A stretch of DNA of 64,000 nucleotides from Bradyrhizobium diazoefficiens (GCF_016612535.1 NZ_JAENXS010000004.1:62001-126000), one strand, 5' to 3'; counted from the first letter of the stretch, positions 18,065 to 26,910 are shown. Made by a program: numbers and translations. The notes: generated by a model from the sequence alone, not told the origin.

Positions 18065-19027
18065 TCAGCCCCGCCGTGTCCGGAGCACATCCAGGCCCGC
18101 GGCCAGGACAAGCACGAGACCAGTGATCATCAAACTCGCCACAGTGGGAACGTTCATTAGAATGAGGCCGTTCGACAGCATTCCGAGCAGCCAGACGCCC
18201 AAGGCGACGCGCAGGAGGGATCCCCTGCCCCCCGTAAACGGCACGCCTCCCAGCAGGACGGCGGTGAGCACACTCAGTTCGAGCCCCACCCCGAGTGTCC
18301 CCGACGGAGCTGAATTGATGCGCGCGATCGTCATGAGGCCGGCTAGCGCCGCACTCATGCCGACGGCGCCATAAAGCAGCATCACGGTCAACTTGACGCG
18401 GATGCCCACGAGATAGGCGGCACGCTCGTTGACCCCGATAGCGACTGTGTGACGCCCCAGCGGGGTTCTCGCCATTACGAACAGGCCGACGGCGAGAACT
18501 GACAACATGATTAAAGTCAGGATAGGCAGACCGAGCAGCCGACCGTAACCGATGAATGTGAAGGCCTCGGGAAAGTCAAACAAGGGCGATGGAGACAGCC
18601 ATTGCGCCAATCCACGCAGCAGAGTCAGGGCGCCCAGTGTCACGATGATCGGCGACATGGATAGGACCCCGACGAGAAAGCCGTTGAGCAGCCCGATCGC
18701 CAACCCCACTGCCAGCACCAGTACAACCGTTGCGATGATTCCCAGATTGGGGAAAGAGAGGCCGGCGACTACGCCTGACAGCCCAACCATCGAACCGACG
18801 CTGAGATCGACCTTTCCAGCCATGAGCAGAATCGAAAACGGAATGGAGATCGTCATCAGTGATGCGATCTGCACGGAGATGCTGATCCAGTTGTTTAAGG
18901 TCAGGAAGACCGGCGCCTTATAGAAGAAATAGAGAGCAAGGAACGCGATTGCGGCCGGCAGCGCCGCAGCGGTGAAGGAAGCTCCGATATTCGTGCTATC
19001 CACCGACTTGTCGTTCGCTTGCGACAT
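18065..19027 (-). CDS. RbsC-type ABC transporter permease
   Basis: A 320-residue inner-membrane permease of the ribose/branched-sugar (BPD_transp_2) type with about 8-10 hydrophobic segments. Typical motifs are present: the VDLSVGSMVGLSG stretch after the second segment, NGFLVGVLSMSPIIVTLGAL, and GRHTVAIGVNERAAYLVGI, the coupling region. It follows the ATPase by 4 bases and completes an importer with the two upstream genes. Substrate is unknown; sugar-type importers also carry polyols and small amines. Confidence 0.9.
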   Translation of the reverse strand: MSQANDKSVDSTNIGASFTAAALPAAIAFLALYFFYKAPVFLTLNNWISISVQIASLMTISIPFSILLMAGKVDLSVGSMVGLSGVVAGLSFPNLGIIATVVLVLAVGLAIGLLNGFLVGVLSMSPIIVTLGALTLLRGLAQWLSPSPLFDFPEAFTFIGYGRLLGLPILTLIMLSVLAVGLFVMARTPLGRHTVAIGVNERAAYLVGIRVKLTVMLLYGAVGMSAALAGLMTIARINSAPSGTLGVGLELSVLTAVLLGGVPFTGGRGSLLRVALGVWLLGMLSNGLILMNVPTVASLMITGLVLVLAAGLDVLRTRRG

Positions 19028-19031
19028 GATC

Positions 19032-20570
19032 CTACCCCGTGATGGTTGCGGCTTGCCGGCGTGGTCCGCCGATCACGGCCTTACTCTGATGAGCGAGTTG
19101 CACGATCTGGTCTTCATGGATTTCACCATCGAGCAGCGCGATCTGCTGACCGTGAGCCAGAATGAGCACGCGATCCGAAACGGCAACAATTTCGGCCGGA
19201 TCAGACGAAGCGACGACGACTGCTCCGCCGCCTGCCGCAAATTGGGAAAGGAGGCGATAAAGATCCTCACGAGCGCCGATGTCGACGCCCTGGGTTGGTT
19301 CGTCGAGCAGCAAGACTCTTGTCCCAAGATCCGGTAGCAACCACCGGCCCATCACTAGCTTCTGGGCGTTGCCGCCGCTGAACCTGCTGCCGGCCAGATT
19401 GGGCCTCCTCGGCACGAGATTCAACGCCTCCGTTGCCTGATTGAACAGCGACTTCTGGCTCGACCGTTTGCGTGCGATGCCGGCATAATGTGGCATCAGC
19501 AGATTATCCATCGCTGACAGATCGCCGAAAAGGCTTTGCTGATTGCGGTCGGATGCAACCAGTGCCACGCCCTTGGCGAGCGCTTCGCTGGGACCGTTCA
19601 TCTGGATGGCACCGCCGCCGAGCTCATAGACGCCGCCTACCCGCTTCCTTGCGCCAACAAGGCTCTCGACCAGGTCCGTTCGACCCGATCCAAGCAGCCC
19701 GTAGAGGCCGACGACCTCGCCTTTCCGCAGATCGAGATTGACCGGCCCGGTGAAGTCCGACCGATAATCCTTTAGGCTGACGATCGTATCGCCAGCCGCC
19801 GTCCGGTTGCGCCCGCTGGCGCTGCGGGCCAGCCTCGGAGCGATTGCCCGCGCGATCTCTTCGACCGGCGCTTCGGAGGATGGCTTCGTCCAAACCACCG
19901 CGCCATCGCGCAGAATGGTCACGAAATCCGCGATTTCCGCGATCTCGTCGAGAAGGTGCGTCACATAGACGATCGCGAGCCCTTCCTGCCTGGCTAGCTG
20001 GCGCACGACATCATGCAAGGCCTCCATCTCGCGGCCGGAGAGTGCTGCTGTCGGCTCGTCGAGAATCAGAACCTTCGGATGCAGATGCAGTGCCCTGGCG
20101 ATTTCGACGATCTGTCGTTCGCCTATGCTCAGTTTCTCGAGTGGGAGGCTTGGGTTGATGGACGAACTCAACCGCGAAAGCAACTGGCGCGCTTGTTCCA
20201 CCTGGGTGCGTCGGTCGACGACTCCCCATTTCCTGATCTCGTTGCCGAGAAAGATATTGTCGGCAACGCTGAGCCCTTCGATGACCTGGAAGTGCTGATA
20301 AATGATCGCGACGCCTTTCCGGATCGCAAGACGCGGCGTAAGGCAGCCGAAGCTCTCGCCGTTGAGGACAATCTCGCCCGAACTGGGGGCCGTCGCGCCT
20401 GACAAGCAGCCCAGAAGCGTCGATTTACCGGCCCCGTTGGCGCCGACAAAAGCGTGAATTTCGCCTTGCCGAAACGTAAGGTCGACGCCCTTCAGCACCT
20501 CGATCGGGCCAAAGGACTTGCGCAATCCGGAAATCTTGACAATCTCAGAGGCCATCGCTTTTTGGGTCAA
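19032..20570 (-). CDS. RbsA-type ABC transporter ATPase (tandem ATPase domains)
   Basis: A 512-residue duplicated ATPase. The N-terminal domain has Walker A GANGAGKSTLLG, signature LSIGERQIVEIARAL and Walker B VLILDEPTAALS. The C-terminal domain has the usual degenerate Walker A GLLGSGRTDLVE, signature FSGGNAQKLVMGRWL and VLLLDEPTQGVD. This arrangement is typical of sugar importers (RbsA/MglA). It is separated from the binding-protein gene by a stem-loop and is followed closely by the permease gene. Confidence 0.92.
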   Translation of the reverse strand: MTQKAMASEIVKISGLRKSFGPIEVLKGVDLTFRQGEIHAFVGANGAGKSTLLGCLSGATAPSSGEIVLNGESFGCLTPRLAIRKGVAIIYQHFQVIEGLSVADNIFLGNEIRKWGVVDRRTQVEQARQLLSRLSSSINPSLPLEKLSIGERQIVEIARALHLHPKVLILDEPTAALSGREMEALHDVVRQLARQEGLAIVYVTHLLDEIAEIADFVTILRDGAVVWTKPSSEAPVEEIARAIAPRLARSASGRNRTAAGDTIVSLKDYRSDFTGPVNLDLRKGEVVGLYGLLGSGRTDLVESLVGARKRVGGVYELGGGAIQMNGPSEALAKGVALVASDRNQQSLFGDLSAMDNLLMPHYAGIARKRSSQKSLFNQATEALNLVPRRPNLAGSRFSGGNAQKLVMGRWLLPDLGTRVLLLDEPTQGVDIGAREDLYRLLSQFAAGGGAVVVASSDPAEIVAVSDRVLILAHGQQIALLDGEIHEDQIVQLAHQSKAVIGGPRRQAATITG

Positions 20571-20572
20571 AG

Positions 20573-20594
20573 GGTGCGGGCAAAAGCCCGCACC
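20573..20594 (-). promoter_or_regulatory. Intercistronic stem-loop after the binding-protein gene
   Basis: A perfect 9-bp stem (GGTGCGGGC / GCCCGCACC) with a four-base loop lies between the binding-protein stop and the ATPase start. On the minus strand it is followed by CTTT. Such hairpins commonly protect the 3' end of binding-protein mRNA or terminate part of the transcripts, giving more binding protein than membrane parts. Confidence 0.55.
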
Positions 20595-20603
20595 GGAGAA
20601 GCG

Positions 20604-21632
20604 CTAGTTTTTGGAGTAATTGGCGATCAGCTTGTCAAGCAATGCCTGGTCTGCCTTGCTTGCAAGCACGGTCGGCGTGTAGGCGAAGCTCGGTCCGTTG
20701 CGAGTTATCGCGTTGAGAGCCAGGTCGACAACGTTAGCGCCCAGGTCGTTGATCAGGATAGCCGCACTGGCCTTGTAGGCTTTTCCCTGGTTGACCGCAG
20801 TCAGTCCTTCGATAGAGCCGTCCTGACCACCTATGAACAACTTGTCTGGGGAAATGCCGGCGATTGTCACGGCTCGATTGGCTCCGACTGCTGCGTCGTC
20901 GTTCAAACCAATCACAATACTAAGGTCCGGATGTTGCTTCAGCACGGTCTCGGTGATGGTCAGACCTGACGCTTGGTCGGCAGAGTCCTGTTTCGCGACA
21001 ATCTCAATGCCTGCCTGCGCAAACAGTTTTTCTACTTCCGTCCAACGTGGAGCGATCGATGGCAGCCCCGTCAGGGTAGTAACCAATGCCTTGGGGTGCT
21101 CGATTTTATGAGCCTTGACCCAGTCGACGGCAGCCTTGCCAATGATCTGGCCCGACTGCGCGTGGTCGAAACCGACAAAGCCATCCGAGCCTTCCATCTT
21201 GCCGAGATACGTGAGCCATTTGATGTGCTGCGCCTGAGCCTGCTTCTGGAAAGGTTTGAGGGCGCTTTCATCGATTGGCGTTACCACGATCGCGTCGACG
21301 CCGAGTGTGATCCATCCCTGCACAGCATTGATCTGTTGTTCCAGATTATTTCCTTGGGTGTTATCATGCAGAACGGTTACACAACCGAGTTCAGCCGCGC
21401 GCTTGTCGGCGAAATGACGAACCTGCTTAACGATCGCCGCCTCGGACACTGAATGACTAAAGGCAATCTTGAACTTTTTGCCGCTCTCGCACGCCTTCTT
21501 GCCGCCGGCACGCACTTCTTCAATTGTAACTTTTGAAGGATCGTTTTCCGCGGCGGCCGCCTGGTTCAACCAGAGCGCCGCAACGTAGGCCAACGCGGCC
21601 ACGGCCGTCTTTGTATATGGACTCGAAATCAT
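20604..21632 (-). CDS. Periplasmic substrate-binding protein (RbsB-like)
   Basis: A 342-residue protein with an N-terminal signal peptide ending near AAAA-ENDPS (about residue 28) and a type I periplasmic-binding fold: FKIAFSHSVSEAAIVKQ, NLEQQINAVQGWITLGVDAI and VVTPIDESALKP. The first genes after it encode the matching ATPase and permease. The ligand is unknown; location behind the BMC shell genes suggests the catabolic substrate or its amide. Confidence 0.9.
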   Translation of the reverse strand: MISSPYTKTAVAALAYVAALWLNQAAAAENDPSKVTIEEVRAGGKKACESGKKFKIAFSHSVSEAAIVKQVRHFADKRAAELGCVTVLHDNTQGNNLEQQINAVQGWITLGVDAIVVTPIDESALKPFQKQAQAQHIKWLTYLGKMEGSDGFVGFDHAQSGQIIGKAAVDWVKAHKIEHPKALVTTLTGLPSIAPRWTEVEKLFAQAGIEIVAKQDSADQASGLTITETVLKQHPDLSIVIGLNDDAAVGANRAVTIAGISPDKLFIGGQDGSIEGLTAVNQGKAYKASAAILINDLGANVVDLALNAITRNGPSFAYTPTVLASKADQALLDKLIANYSKN

Positions 21633-21705
21633 AGTTCCTCTCCTATGGTCTGATGTTCAAATTTGCCCGCGTTCTTGTGAACTGTGCGCGGTTTCGTGAA
21701 CTGTG

Positions 21706-22350
21706 CTACGCGCGCCCCTTTACTGCCGAGCGGCCTTTGATCGCGCCGAGCTTCTGTGAAATCGTGTCTCGGGCGAGTCTCATGTCTTCGTGTGTCCCAG
21801 ACATGAAGATGCGGCCGGTAGCGCCCATCATCTGCACATCGTTGATCGTTGCGCGCGGTGCCGCTTTTTCGGCTTCGTTGGCGGCCACGCATGCAAAGAG
21901 GGCCGGCGCCATCTCATAGATCAGCAGTGCGACGCCAGGTACGAGAATCGACGCATCGCGCGACCGGTTCAGTATGATTGCATGCTGGTCGGACAGGTCC
22001 TCGATAATGTCGTGGTAAAGGATCTCCGGCGCGAGCTGGTCCTCGGCCTTGGCGTCCACCCCTTTGAGAATGGCGTCGCCGGCAGCTTCCAGTGCGCCCA
22101 TATTGTCGGCATGGAGCTCAAGAAGGCCGAACTGCCGTTCGGTGTAGAGAATACCGGGCTCCATGCCCGGCGCTGCCTTTAGCGCGAGGTCCGTGACACG
22201 ATGGATCGCCAATGCAGGCGCGACCTCGATGATCAACGAATGCTGCCCACGAAAGGGCGGATATCCCCTCGCCCTCGTAGGCGAGGAAAGATAGGCCGCG
22301 AACTGAGGCTGAAGATCTTCTATGGGAAGGTAGACGCGAAGCTCAGTCAT
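21706..22350 (-). CDS. BMC-T shell protein (tandem-domain trimer)
   Basis: A 214-residue bacterial-microcompartment shell protein with two BMC domains in tandem. It shares the plan of the second BMC-T at 23.4-24.0 kb: an N-terminal RVYLPIEDLQPQFAAYL, ERQFGLLELHADNMGALEAAG closing the first half, and MMGATGRIFMSGTHEDMRLA in the second. Such proteins form pseudo-hexameric trimers in shell facets, often with a gated pore. It follows the BMC-H gene by 25 bases. Confidence 0.9.
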   Translation of the reverse strand: MTELRVYLPIEDLQPQFAAYLSSPTRARGYPPFRGQHSLIIEVAPALAIHRVTDLALKAAPGMEPGILYTERQFGLLELHADNMGALEAAGDAILKGVDAKAEDQLAPEILYHDIIEDLSDQHAIILNRSRDASILVPGVALLIYEMAPALFACVAANEAEKAAPRATINDVQMMGATGRIFMSGTHEDMRLARDTISQKLGAIKGRSAVKGRA

Positions 22351-22375
22351 ACCTCAGTCCTTTCGTCGGACGCTA

Positions 22376-22657
22376 TCAAGCCTTGACCGCGTCGAAATGC
22401 TTGCCCAGATCCGGATGCGGACGCGGGATGACATGAACGGCGGTCACCTCTCCTACCTGTCCGGCAGCTTCCGCGCCGGCTTCGGTGGCAGCCTTCACCG
22501 CTCCGACATCGCCACGCACCACCACCGAAACCAGGCCGCCACCGACCTCGTTGCGGGCAATGATCTCGACATTCGCTGCCTTCACCATCGCATCGGCGGC
22601 GGAGAGCGCGGGCACGTAGCCCTTGGTTTCGATCATTCCAATTGCAAGATTTGCCAT
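22376..22657 (-). CDS. BMC-H shell protein (hexamer, PduA/CcmK family)
   Basis: A 93-residue single BMC-domain protein starting [20 protein letters not shown], with AAGGAG upstream; an in-frame start 18 codons earlier lacks this support and lies in the BMC-P gene. The pore-lining region is [20 protein letters not shown] and the C terminus has the usual [10 protein letters not shown]. It is the only BMC-H in the window, so it would be the bulk facet protein. Confidence 0.94.
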   Translation of the reverse strand: MANLAIGMIETKGYVPALSAADAMVKAANVEIIARNEVGGGLVSVVVRGDVGAVKAATEAGAEAAGQVGEVTAVHVIPRPHPDLGKHFDAVKA

Positions 22658-22670
22658 GAGAGAGACTCCT

Positions 22671-22925
22671 TTATTTGGGTTTCGAGGTTTGTTCATCGAT
22701 AGATCCGACAATCAGCGCGTCGACCGGCGCGGATTTTTTGGGGAAAAAGGCGGCAGCCACCGAGCCTTGGGTGACCAGCACCACTTCGCCGTCGGCGCAG
22801 CCGAGCGGGTCGAAAGCAATCAGCTTCGTGCCGGCTTCTGTTTCCACCTCAAGTAGCGCGCCCGTCGGCAAGGTGCCGATGTGGCGCGTGGACCAGACCC
22901 TGCCGCTGACGCGCGCCCTAATCAT
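22671..22925 (-). CDS. BMC-P shell vertex protein (EutN/CcmL family)
   Basis: An 84-residue protein starting [20 protein letters not shown] with the internal [20 protein letters not shown] and IVGSIDE near the end, as in EutN/CcmL pentamers that close shell vertices. It overlaps the preceding 155-residue gene by ATGA. A single vertex gene with one BMC-H and two BMC-T makes a minimal but complete shell set. Confidence 0.94.
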   Translation of the reverse strand: MIRARVSGRVWSTRHIGTLPTGALLEVETEAGTKLIAFDPLGCADGEVVLVTQGSVAAAFFPKKSAPVDALIVGSIDEQTSKPK

Positions 22926-23389
22926 TTCGCACTCCTTTCGATCCTGATGCCCCGGCGGCGGACCTCGTCGCCGGCGAGCGGGGTAAGTCTGCTCCGCCTG
23001 CCAATCCTCAGCCGCGTTTCACCTTCAGCCACGGCGGCAATGTCACGCTCGGTAATCAACGGCTTCATCAGTTCGAGCACTGTCGCGGGAACAGTCGTGA
23101 CCAGTGTCGGGGGCGCCCCCGTGAATGATGCATTGGCCGGCTGCGCAATCGGGACGTGTCTTGGCGGCGGCGACGGCTCGGGCACGAATCGCATTCGTCC
23201 TTCTCGCAGAGCCGCGGCGAACGTTGGGTCTGACGCACGCCGTGCCACGGACAGTGCGAACTCGGTCAGATCGGCCGCGGTCCCGACGCGGATATGCTCC
23301 TCCTGCACTGCGCCTCGCATCTCGGCGCGCAGCGCGGCAATCTCCTCGGAAAGGAGCTCGCGAATGAGGGCACGCAGGTCGTTGGCCAT
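22922..23389 (-). CDS. BMC-associated protein with amphipathic N-terminal helix
   Basis: A 155-residue protein of unknown function between BMC-T and BMC-P genes, overlapping the latter. The N terminus DLRALIRELLSEEIAAL is an amphipathic helix that resembles the C-terminal tail of the aldehyde dehydrogenase of the same operon and known encapsulation peptides. A Pro/Ala-rich linker (EPSPPPRHVPIAQP) follows, then a C-terminal portion with LRIGRRSRLTPLAGDEVRRR. It may be a lumen scaffold or cargo adaptor; I cannot name a family. Confidence 0.75.
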   Translation of the reverse strand: MANDLRALIRELLSEEIAALRAEMRGAVQEEHIRVGTAADLTEFALSVARRASDPTFAAALREGRMRFVPEPSPPPRHVPIAQPANASFTGAPPTLVTTVPATVLELMKPLITERDIAAVAEGETRLRIGRRSRLTPLAGDEVRRRGIRIERSAK

Positions 23390-24000
23390 CAGCGCGCCCC
23401 TGCCTCACGCAGCGCCCGTTCTGCCGCTTCACGCGCGTTGCGGACATCGGCTTCGGTACCAGCCAAATAGAGCCGGCCGTTGGCGCCGATCATCCGCATG
23501 TCTATCACTTTGATATCGGCTTCCTTCTCGGCCTCGTTGCAGGCGAGGATCGCATAGGCGGCAGGTTGGCATTCCAGCAGATAGATGCTTTCGCCACCCA
23601 GCACCATCGAGCCGGTCTTGTTGCGGTTCATGAGGAACGCGTGCTGGTGGTCCACCCGCGTCACGATCTTCGAGGCGAAGATCTTGGGCCTCTCGGCATC
23701 TTCGCGTTTCTTGCCCATGGCAGCCAGCGCCGCATCGGCCCCCGCCTGTACTTCGGCGGACGAATAGGCATGGAATTGCAGCGTGCCGAACTGCCGCTCA
23801 ACGACGAGAAAGCCCGCTCGCACCTCGGCGCTCTTGAGAACCGTGTCCGTTAGCGCCTCGATGTCGAGGCCCGGCGCGATTTCGATGATTTGCGCGGCCA
23901 TGCGGGCTCGCGGCAGCGTGCCGCGCATCCAGGTGGCGGTATATGCCAGGGTCTGAGGCTGAAGCTGGTCAATGAAGATGAAGGCGCGGAGATCTGTCAC
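23389..24000 (-). CDS. BMC-T shell protein (tandem-domain trimer)
   Basis: A 203-residue tandem BMC-domain protein, paralogue of the one at 21.7-22.4 kb. Motifs are LRAFIFIDQLQPQTLAY at the start, ERQFGTLQFHAYSSAEV in the first half and MIGANGRLYLAGTEADV in the second. It overlaps the aldehyde dehydrogenase stop upstream and the 155-residue gene downstream. Two different BMC-T proteins in one operon suggest facets with distinct pores. Confidence 0.9.
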   Translation of the reverse strand: MTDLRAFIFIDQLQPQTLAYTATWMRGTLPRARMAAQIIEIAPGLDIEALTDTVLKSAEVRAGFLVVERQFGTLQFHAYSSAEVQAGADAALAAMGKKREDAERPKIFASKIVTRVDHQHAFLMNRNKTGSMVLGGESIYLLECQPAAYAILACNEAEKEADIKVIDMRMIGANGRLYLAGTEADVRNAREAAERALREAGAR

Positions 24001-25547
24001 GACTGGCCCCTGGTCAACTCACGGAGTTCCTGAAGAATCAGCTGGCGCAGGAGATCGCGATCCATGCCGTCGCCCTGCGCGGCCGCAAGCGCCGGCACCG
24101 GCGCCCGCGGGGGGACCGCGGAGCGAGATTCGGGGCCGACCGAGAAGACGCGAACTGCACTGAAATCACCGAAGGGCACAGCCGCATCGCTATTCCACGC
24201 GAGCCGTGTCCAATGAACGAGATGCTGGGGGCCGATGTTCTCACCCACCGAGGAACGACCGAAATAGCCTGTCCCGATCATGAAGGAAGGCGCCAGATGG
24301 GTGGCAAGACCGGCGGCACCCTGCGAGCATGGCGCGTTGACGACAATCCGGTAAACCGGCAGGGCCGAAGCAAAATCCATCGCGCGCTGGGGATTCTCGC
24401 CATGAAAGGCTGCGGAGTGGCCTGCTCCCGTCACACGAACGATCATGTTTGCCGCGCTGACCGCGCGTTCGAAGCTCTCAACCGAAATAGATGCGAGAAC
24501 GGGGCAAAGCTTCTCCTTCATCAGCGGCTCTTCGGATCCGAAGTGCTCGACAGGAGCGATAAGCGTCTTGGTCGAGGGCGCCACGCGGATCCCGGCCTGC
24601 TGCGCTACCCATACCGCGCTCTTGCCCACAGCGGCGGTATTCAGATGACCGTGCGGGAAGAGCCAGTCACGCAGCTTGGCGACTTCGGCTTCCGCGCATA
24701 TGTGCGCCCCGGCGGCGCGCAAACTGCGTTCCAGTTGCTGCTTGTTCTCGTTGAGCGAGATCAGCACGCTTTCGTTGGTGCACAATACGGAATTGTCGAA
24801 GGCCTTGCTGTCGACGATCCGCTGGGCAGCGGCACCCTGGTTCGCGCTGGGATCTACATAGACCGGAGCATTGCCGGGTCCTACGCCGATTGCCGGATTG
24901 CCGGACGAATAGGCAGCCCGCACCATGGCGCTACCACCGGTCGCCAGGATGACCTGCACCTTCGGCGAGGTCATGAGCGTTTGGACGAGCGGGACGGACG
25001 GTTCTTCTATGCATTGGATCAGGCCGGCTGGCGCGCCCGCAGCAACGGCTGCCGCTTCCAGGCGCGCGGCGGCATCGCGGCAGCACTCTTTCGCCAAGGG
25101 ATGGGGGCTCAAGATCACTGCATTGCGGCTCAGCACTGCCAAGATCGCCTTGTAGTACAGCGTTGAGATCGGATTCGTCGCAGGCGTCAGCGCCAGAATG
25201 ATCCCGGCCGGTTTCGGCAATTCGATCATCTTGCGCGCGCTGTCGATGCGAGGGTCGACGAGGTTCGTGTCGGCATAGAAATCCACCAGGGGGTGGGCCG
25301 AAAGCTCGTTCTTCAATCGCTTGTGCTCGACCACGCCCATGCCGGTCTCGCGCACCGCCCATTCGGCGTAAGTCTGAGCAGCCTGGTGCGCCGCTTCGGC
25401 GACGGCGTGAGCCACCTGCATGACGGAGGCGCGATCGTACCGGGCATAGGCGCGGACCGCCCATCCAGCCCGGTCGATCTTCATCCGCGCTCTTGCCGCT
25501 GCCTTGTCAGGCACGGCGAGGCGAGGTGCGTCATCGTGAGATAGCAT
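23997..25547 (-). CDS. CoA-acylating aldehyde dehydrogenase of the microcompartment (PduP/EutE-like)
   Basis: A 516-residue aldehyde dehydrogenase that would oxidise an aldehyde to acyl-CoA with NAD. The nucleophile is Cys256 in DNSVLCTNESV, and the acylating-type features AIGVGPGNAPVY and TPATNPISTLYYKA are present. After the catalytic domain there is a Pro/Ala-rich linker (about 470-490) and a final amphipathic helix DLLRQLILQELREL, a probable encapsulation peptide. It lies between the aminotransferase and shell genes. Acetaldehyde or propionaldehyde could be substrate; nearby propionyl-CoA genes favour the latter. Confidence 0.9.
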   Translation of the reverse strand: MLSHDDAPRLAVPDKAAARARMKIDRAGWAVRAYARYDRASVMQVAHAVAEAAHQAAQTYAEWAVRETGMGVVEHKRLKNELSAHPLVDFYADTNLVDPRIDSARKMIELPKPAGIILALTPATNPISTLYYKAILAVLSRNAVILSPHPLAKECCRDAAARLEAAAVAAGAPAGLIQCIEEPSVPLVQTLMTSPKVQVILATGGSAMVRAAYSSGNPAIGVGPGNAPVYVDPSANQGAAAQRIVDSKAFDNSVLCTNESVLISLNENKQQLERSLRAAGAHICAEAEVAKLRDWLFPHGHLNTAAVGKSAVWVAQQAGIRVAPSTKTLIAPVEHFGSEEPLMKEKLCPVLASISVESFERAVSAANMIVRVTGAGHSAAFHGENPQRAMDFASALPVYRIVVNAPCSQGAAGLATHLAPSFMIGTGYFGRSSVGENIGPQHLVHWTRLAWNSDAAVPFGDFSAVRVFSVGPESRSAVPPRAPVPALAAAQGDGMDRDLLRQLILQELRELTRGQS

Positions 25548-25565
25548 AGCTTTCCTTTTCCCGGA

Positions 25566-26846
25566 TCAGGCTGCCCGGCGCGGGCTGCGCAGAAGACTGC
25601 GCGCGCGCGGGATGGCGGCTTCGAACCGTTCGACGATTTCTTGACAGGTCGCCACATCCAGAAGCAGACCCGGTTTGAACTGCAGCACTCGCTTGTCGAG
25701 CGAGGAGAAGATCGCCCACACGCCGTTTTCGTAGAGCGCGCGGGAGACGGCGACGGCACCTTCGGGGTGATCGAATTCCAACCCCAGGATCACGCCTCGC
25801 TGACGGATACCCACGAAGATGTCGGAGCTGGCCGCCATGATCTCGGTCAGGGCGCGCTGGAAGTAGTCGGAGACGGAATTAACGTTGGCCACGAGTTCCG
25901 GCCGCTGGAGCATGTCGATAACCTGATGGCCGACGACGCATCCGAGTTCAGAACCGCCTGACGTCGAGATGTGTGCTGCGCCATCTTCGTTCTGCCAGGC
26001 ACCGCATTGCTCGGTCACTACACAAGCAGATATGGGATAGATCCCGCCGCCCAGGCCCTTGCCGGTGACGAAGATATCGGGGGAGAGGCCGTAAGATTGC
26101 CAACCCCACATGACGCCCGTGCGCATCAGGCCGGTCTGGACTTCATCAGCAATGTACAAAGTGCCGTATCGGTGGCAGATCTCCTGGCAAGCCTTGAGGT
26201 ACCCGTCATCCGGCAGCGGGAACCCATAGGTCGCCGGGATCGTCTCGATGATGAAGGCGGCGACATCGCGGTCGCGTAGCGCGCGCTCGAGCGCATCGAT
26301 ATCGTTGAACGGGACCTGTGAGAATTCCTCGGGCCGATCAGCGAGGAACAGCTTGGAGAAGCGTTCGTCGCCCGTGGCCACTGACAGGCCGGAGTGGCCG
26401 TGATAGCCCTTGACGATCGACACGATCTTGCGGCGCTTGGTGGCATATCGGGCAGTCTTCAGCGCGATCTCTACTGCCTCCGCCCCACCGGCGCCGAATA
26501 TGGCGTACTTCATTCCGGGCGCCGTCTTGACGAGCTTTTCGGCGAACGCCGCCCTCGCAACGGAAGGGAACCAGTGGTTCCCCATGTCGAAATAGTCGAG
26601 CGCCGATTTTAGTGTGGCAACCAACTCCGGATTGCGGTGGCCAAAATTGTAGGTTCCTCCGTTGAGGTGGAGATCGATGAGCCTCCGCCCGGACATGTCG
26701 TAGAGGAAGTAACCCTCCCGGCGATCAATCACGAGATCAATCCCCGCGTCTCGCCAGAACCGGGTTTTACCCGGGTTCCAATACTCGATGGCCTTGTCGA
26801 GCAGCTCAGCCTTCGAATCGAACTTGAAGAAACCATAGTCGAACAA
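25566..26846 (-). CDS. Class III aminotransferase-fold PLP enzyme, probable amino-alcohol-phosphate phospho-lyase
   Basis: A 426-residue class III (BioA/ETNPPL-type) PLP enzyme. Motifs are GGAEAVEIALKTARYATKRR, YHGHSGLSVA, ADEVQTG and the PLP lysine in VTGKGLGGGIYP. The preferred start is TTG at 26846, read LFDYGFFKFDS, because GGAGGTG lies directly upstream; the frame extends 32 codons further. In RMM-type BMC loci this family eliminates phosphate and ammonia from phosphorylated 1-amino-2-propanol or ethanolamine. Ordinary transamination is the alternative. It is the first gene of the operon. Confidence 0.87.
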   Translation of the reverse strand: MFDYGFFKFDSKAELLDKAIEYWNPGKTRFWRDAGIDLVIDRREGYFLYDMSGRRLIDLHLNGGTYNFGHRNPELVATLKSALDYFDMGNHWFPSVARAAFAEKLVKTAPGMKYAIFGAGGAEAVEIALKTARYATKRRKIVSIVKGYHGHSGLSVATGDERFSKLFLADRPEEFSQVPFNDIDALERALRDRDVAAFIIETIPATYGFPLPDDGYLKACQEICHRYGTLYIADEVQTGLMRTGVMWGWQSYGLSPDIFVTGKGLGGGIYPISACVVTEQCGAWQNEDGAAHISTSGGSELGCVVGHQVIDMLQRPELVANVNSVSDYFQRALTEIMAASSDIFVGIRQRGVILGLEFDHPEGAVAVSRALYENGVWAIFSSLDKRVLQFKPGLLLDVATCQEIVERFEAAIPRARSLLRSPRRAA

Positions 26847-26891
26847 GGCGCACCTCCATCTGCCCGTACCTTTGCATTCCTTTTTTCGAAG

Positions 26892-26910
26892 TGCAACAAA
26901 AAATGTTGCA
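26892..26910. promoter_or_regulatory. Inverted-repeat operator candidate TGCAAC-N7-GTTGCA
   Basis: A perfect 6-bp inverted repeat with an A-rich 7-base centre lies 46 bases upstream of the first BMC-operon gene, in the region divergent to a decayed DeoR gene. Similar repeats lie upstream of the intact DeoR gene (44733) and in the rearranged copy (56576). A DeoR-family operator is the natural reading. Confidence 0.5.
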
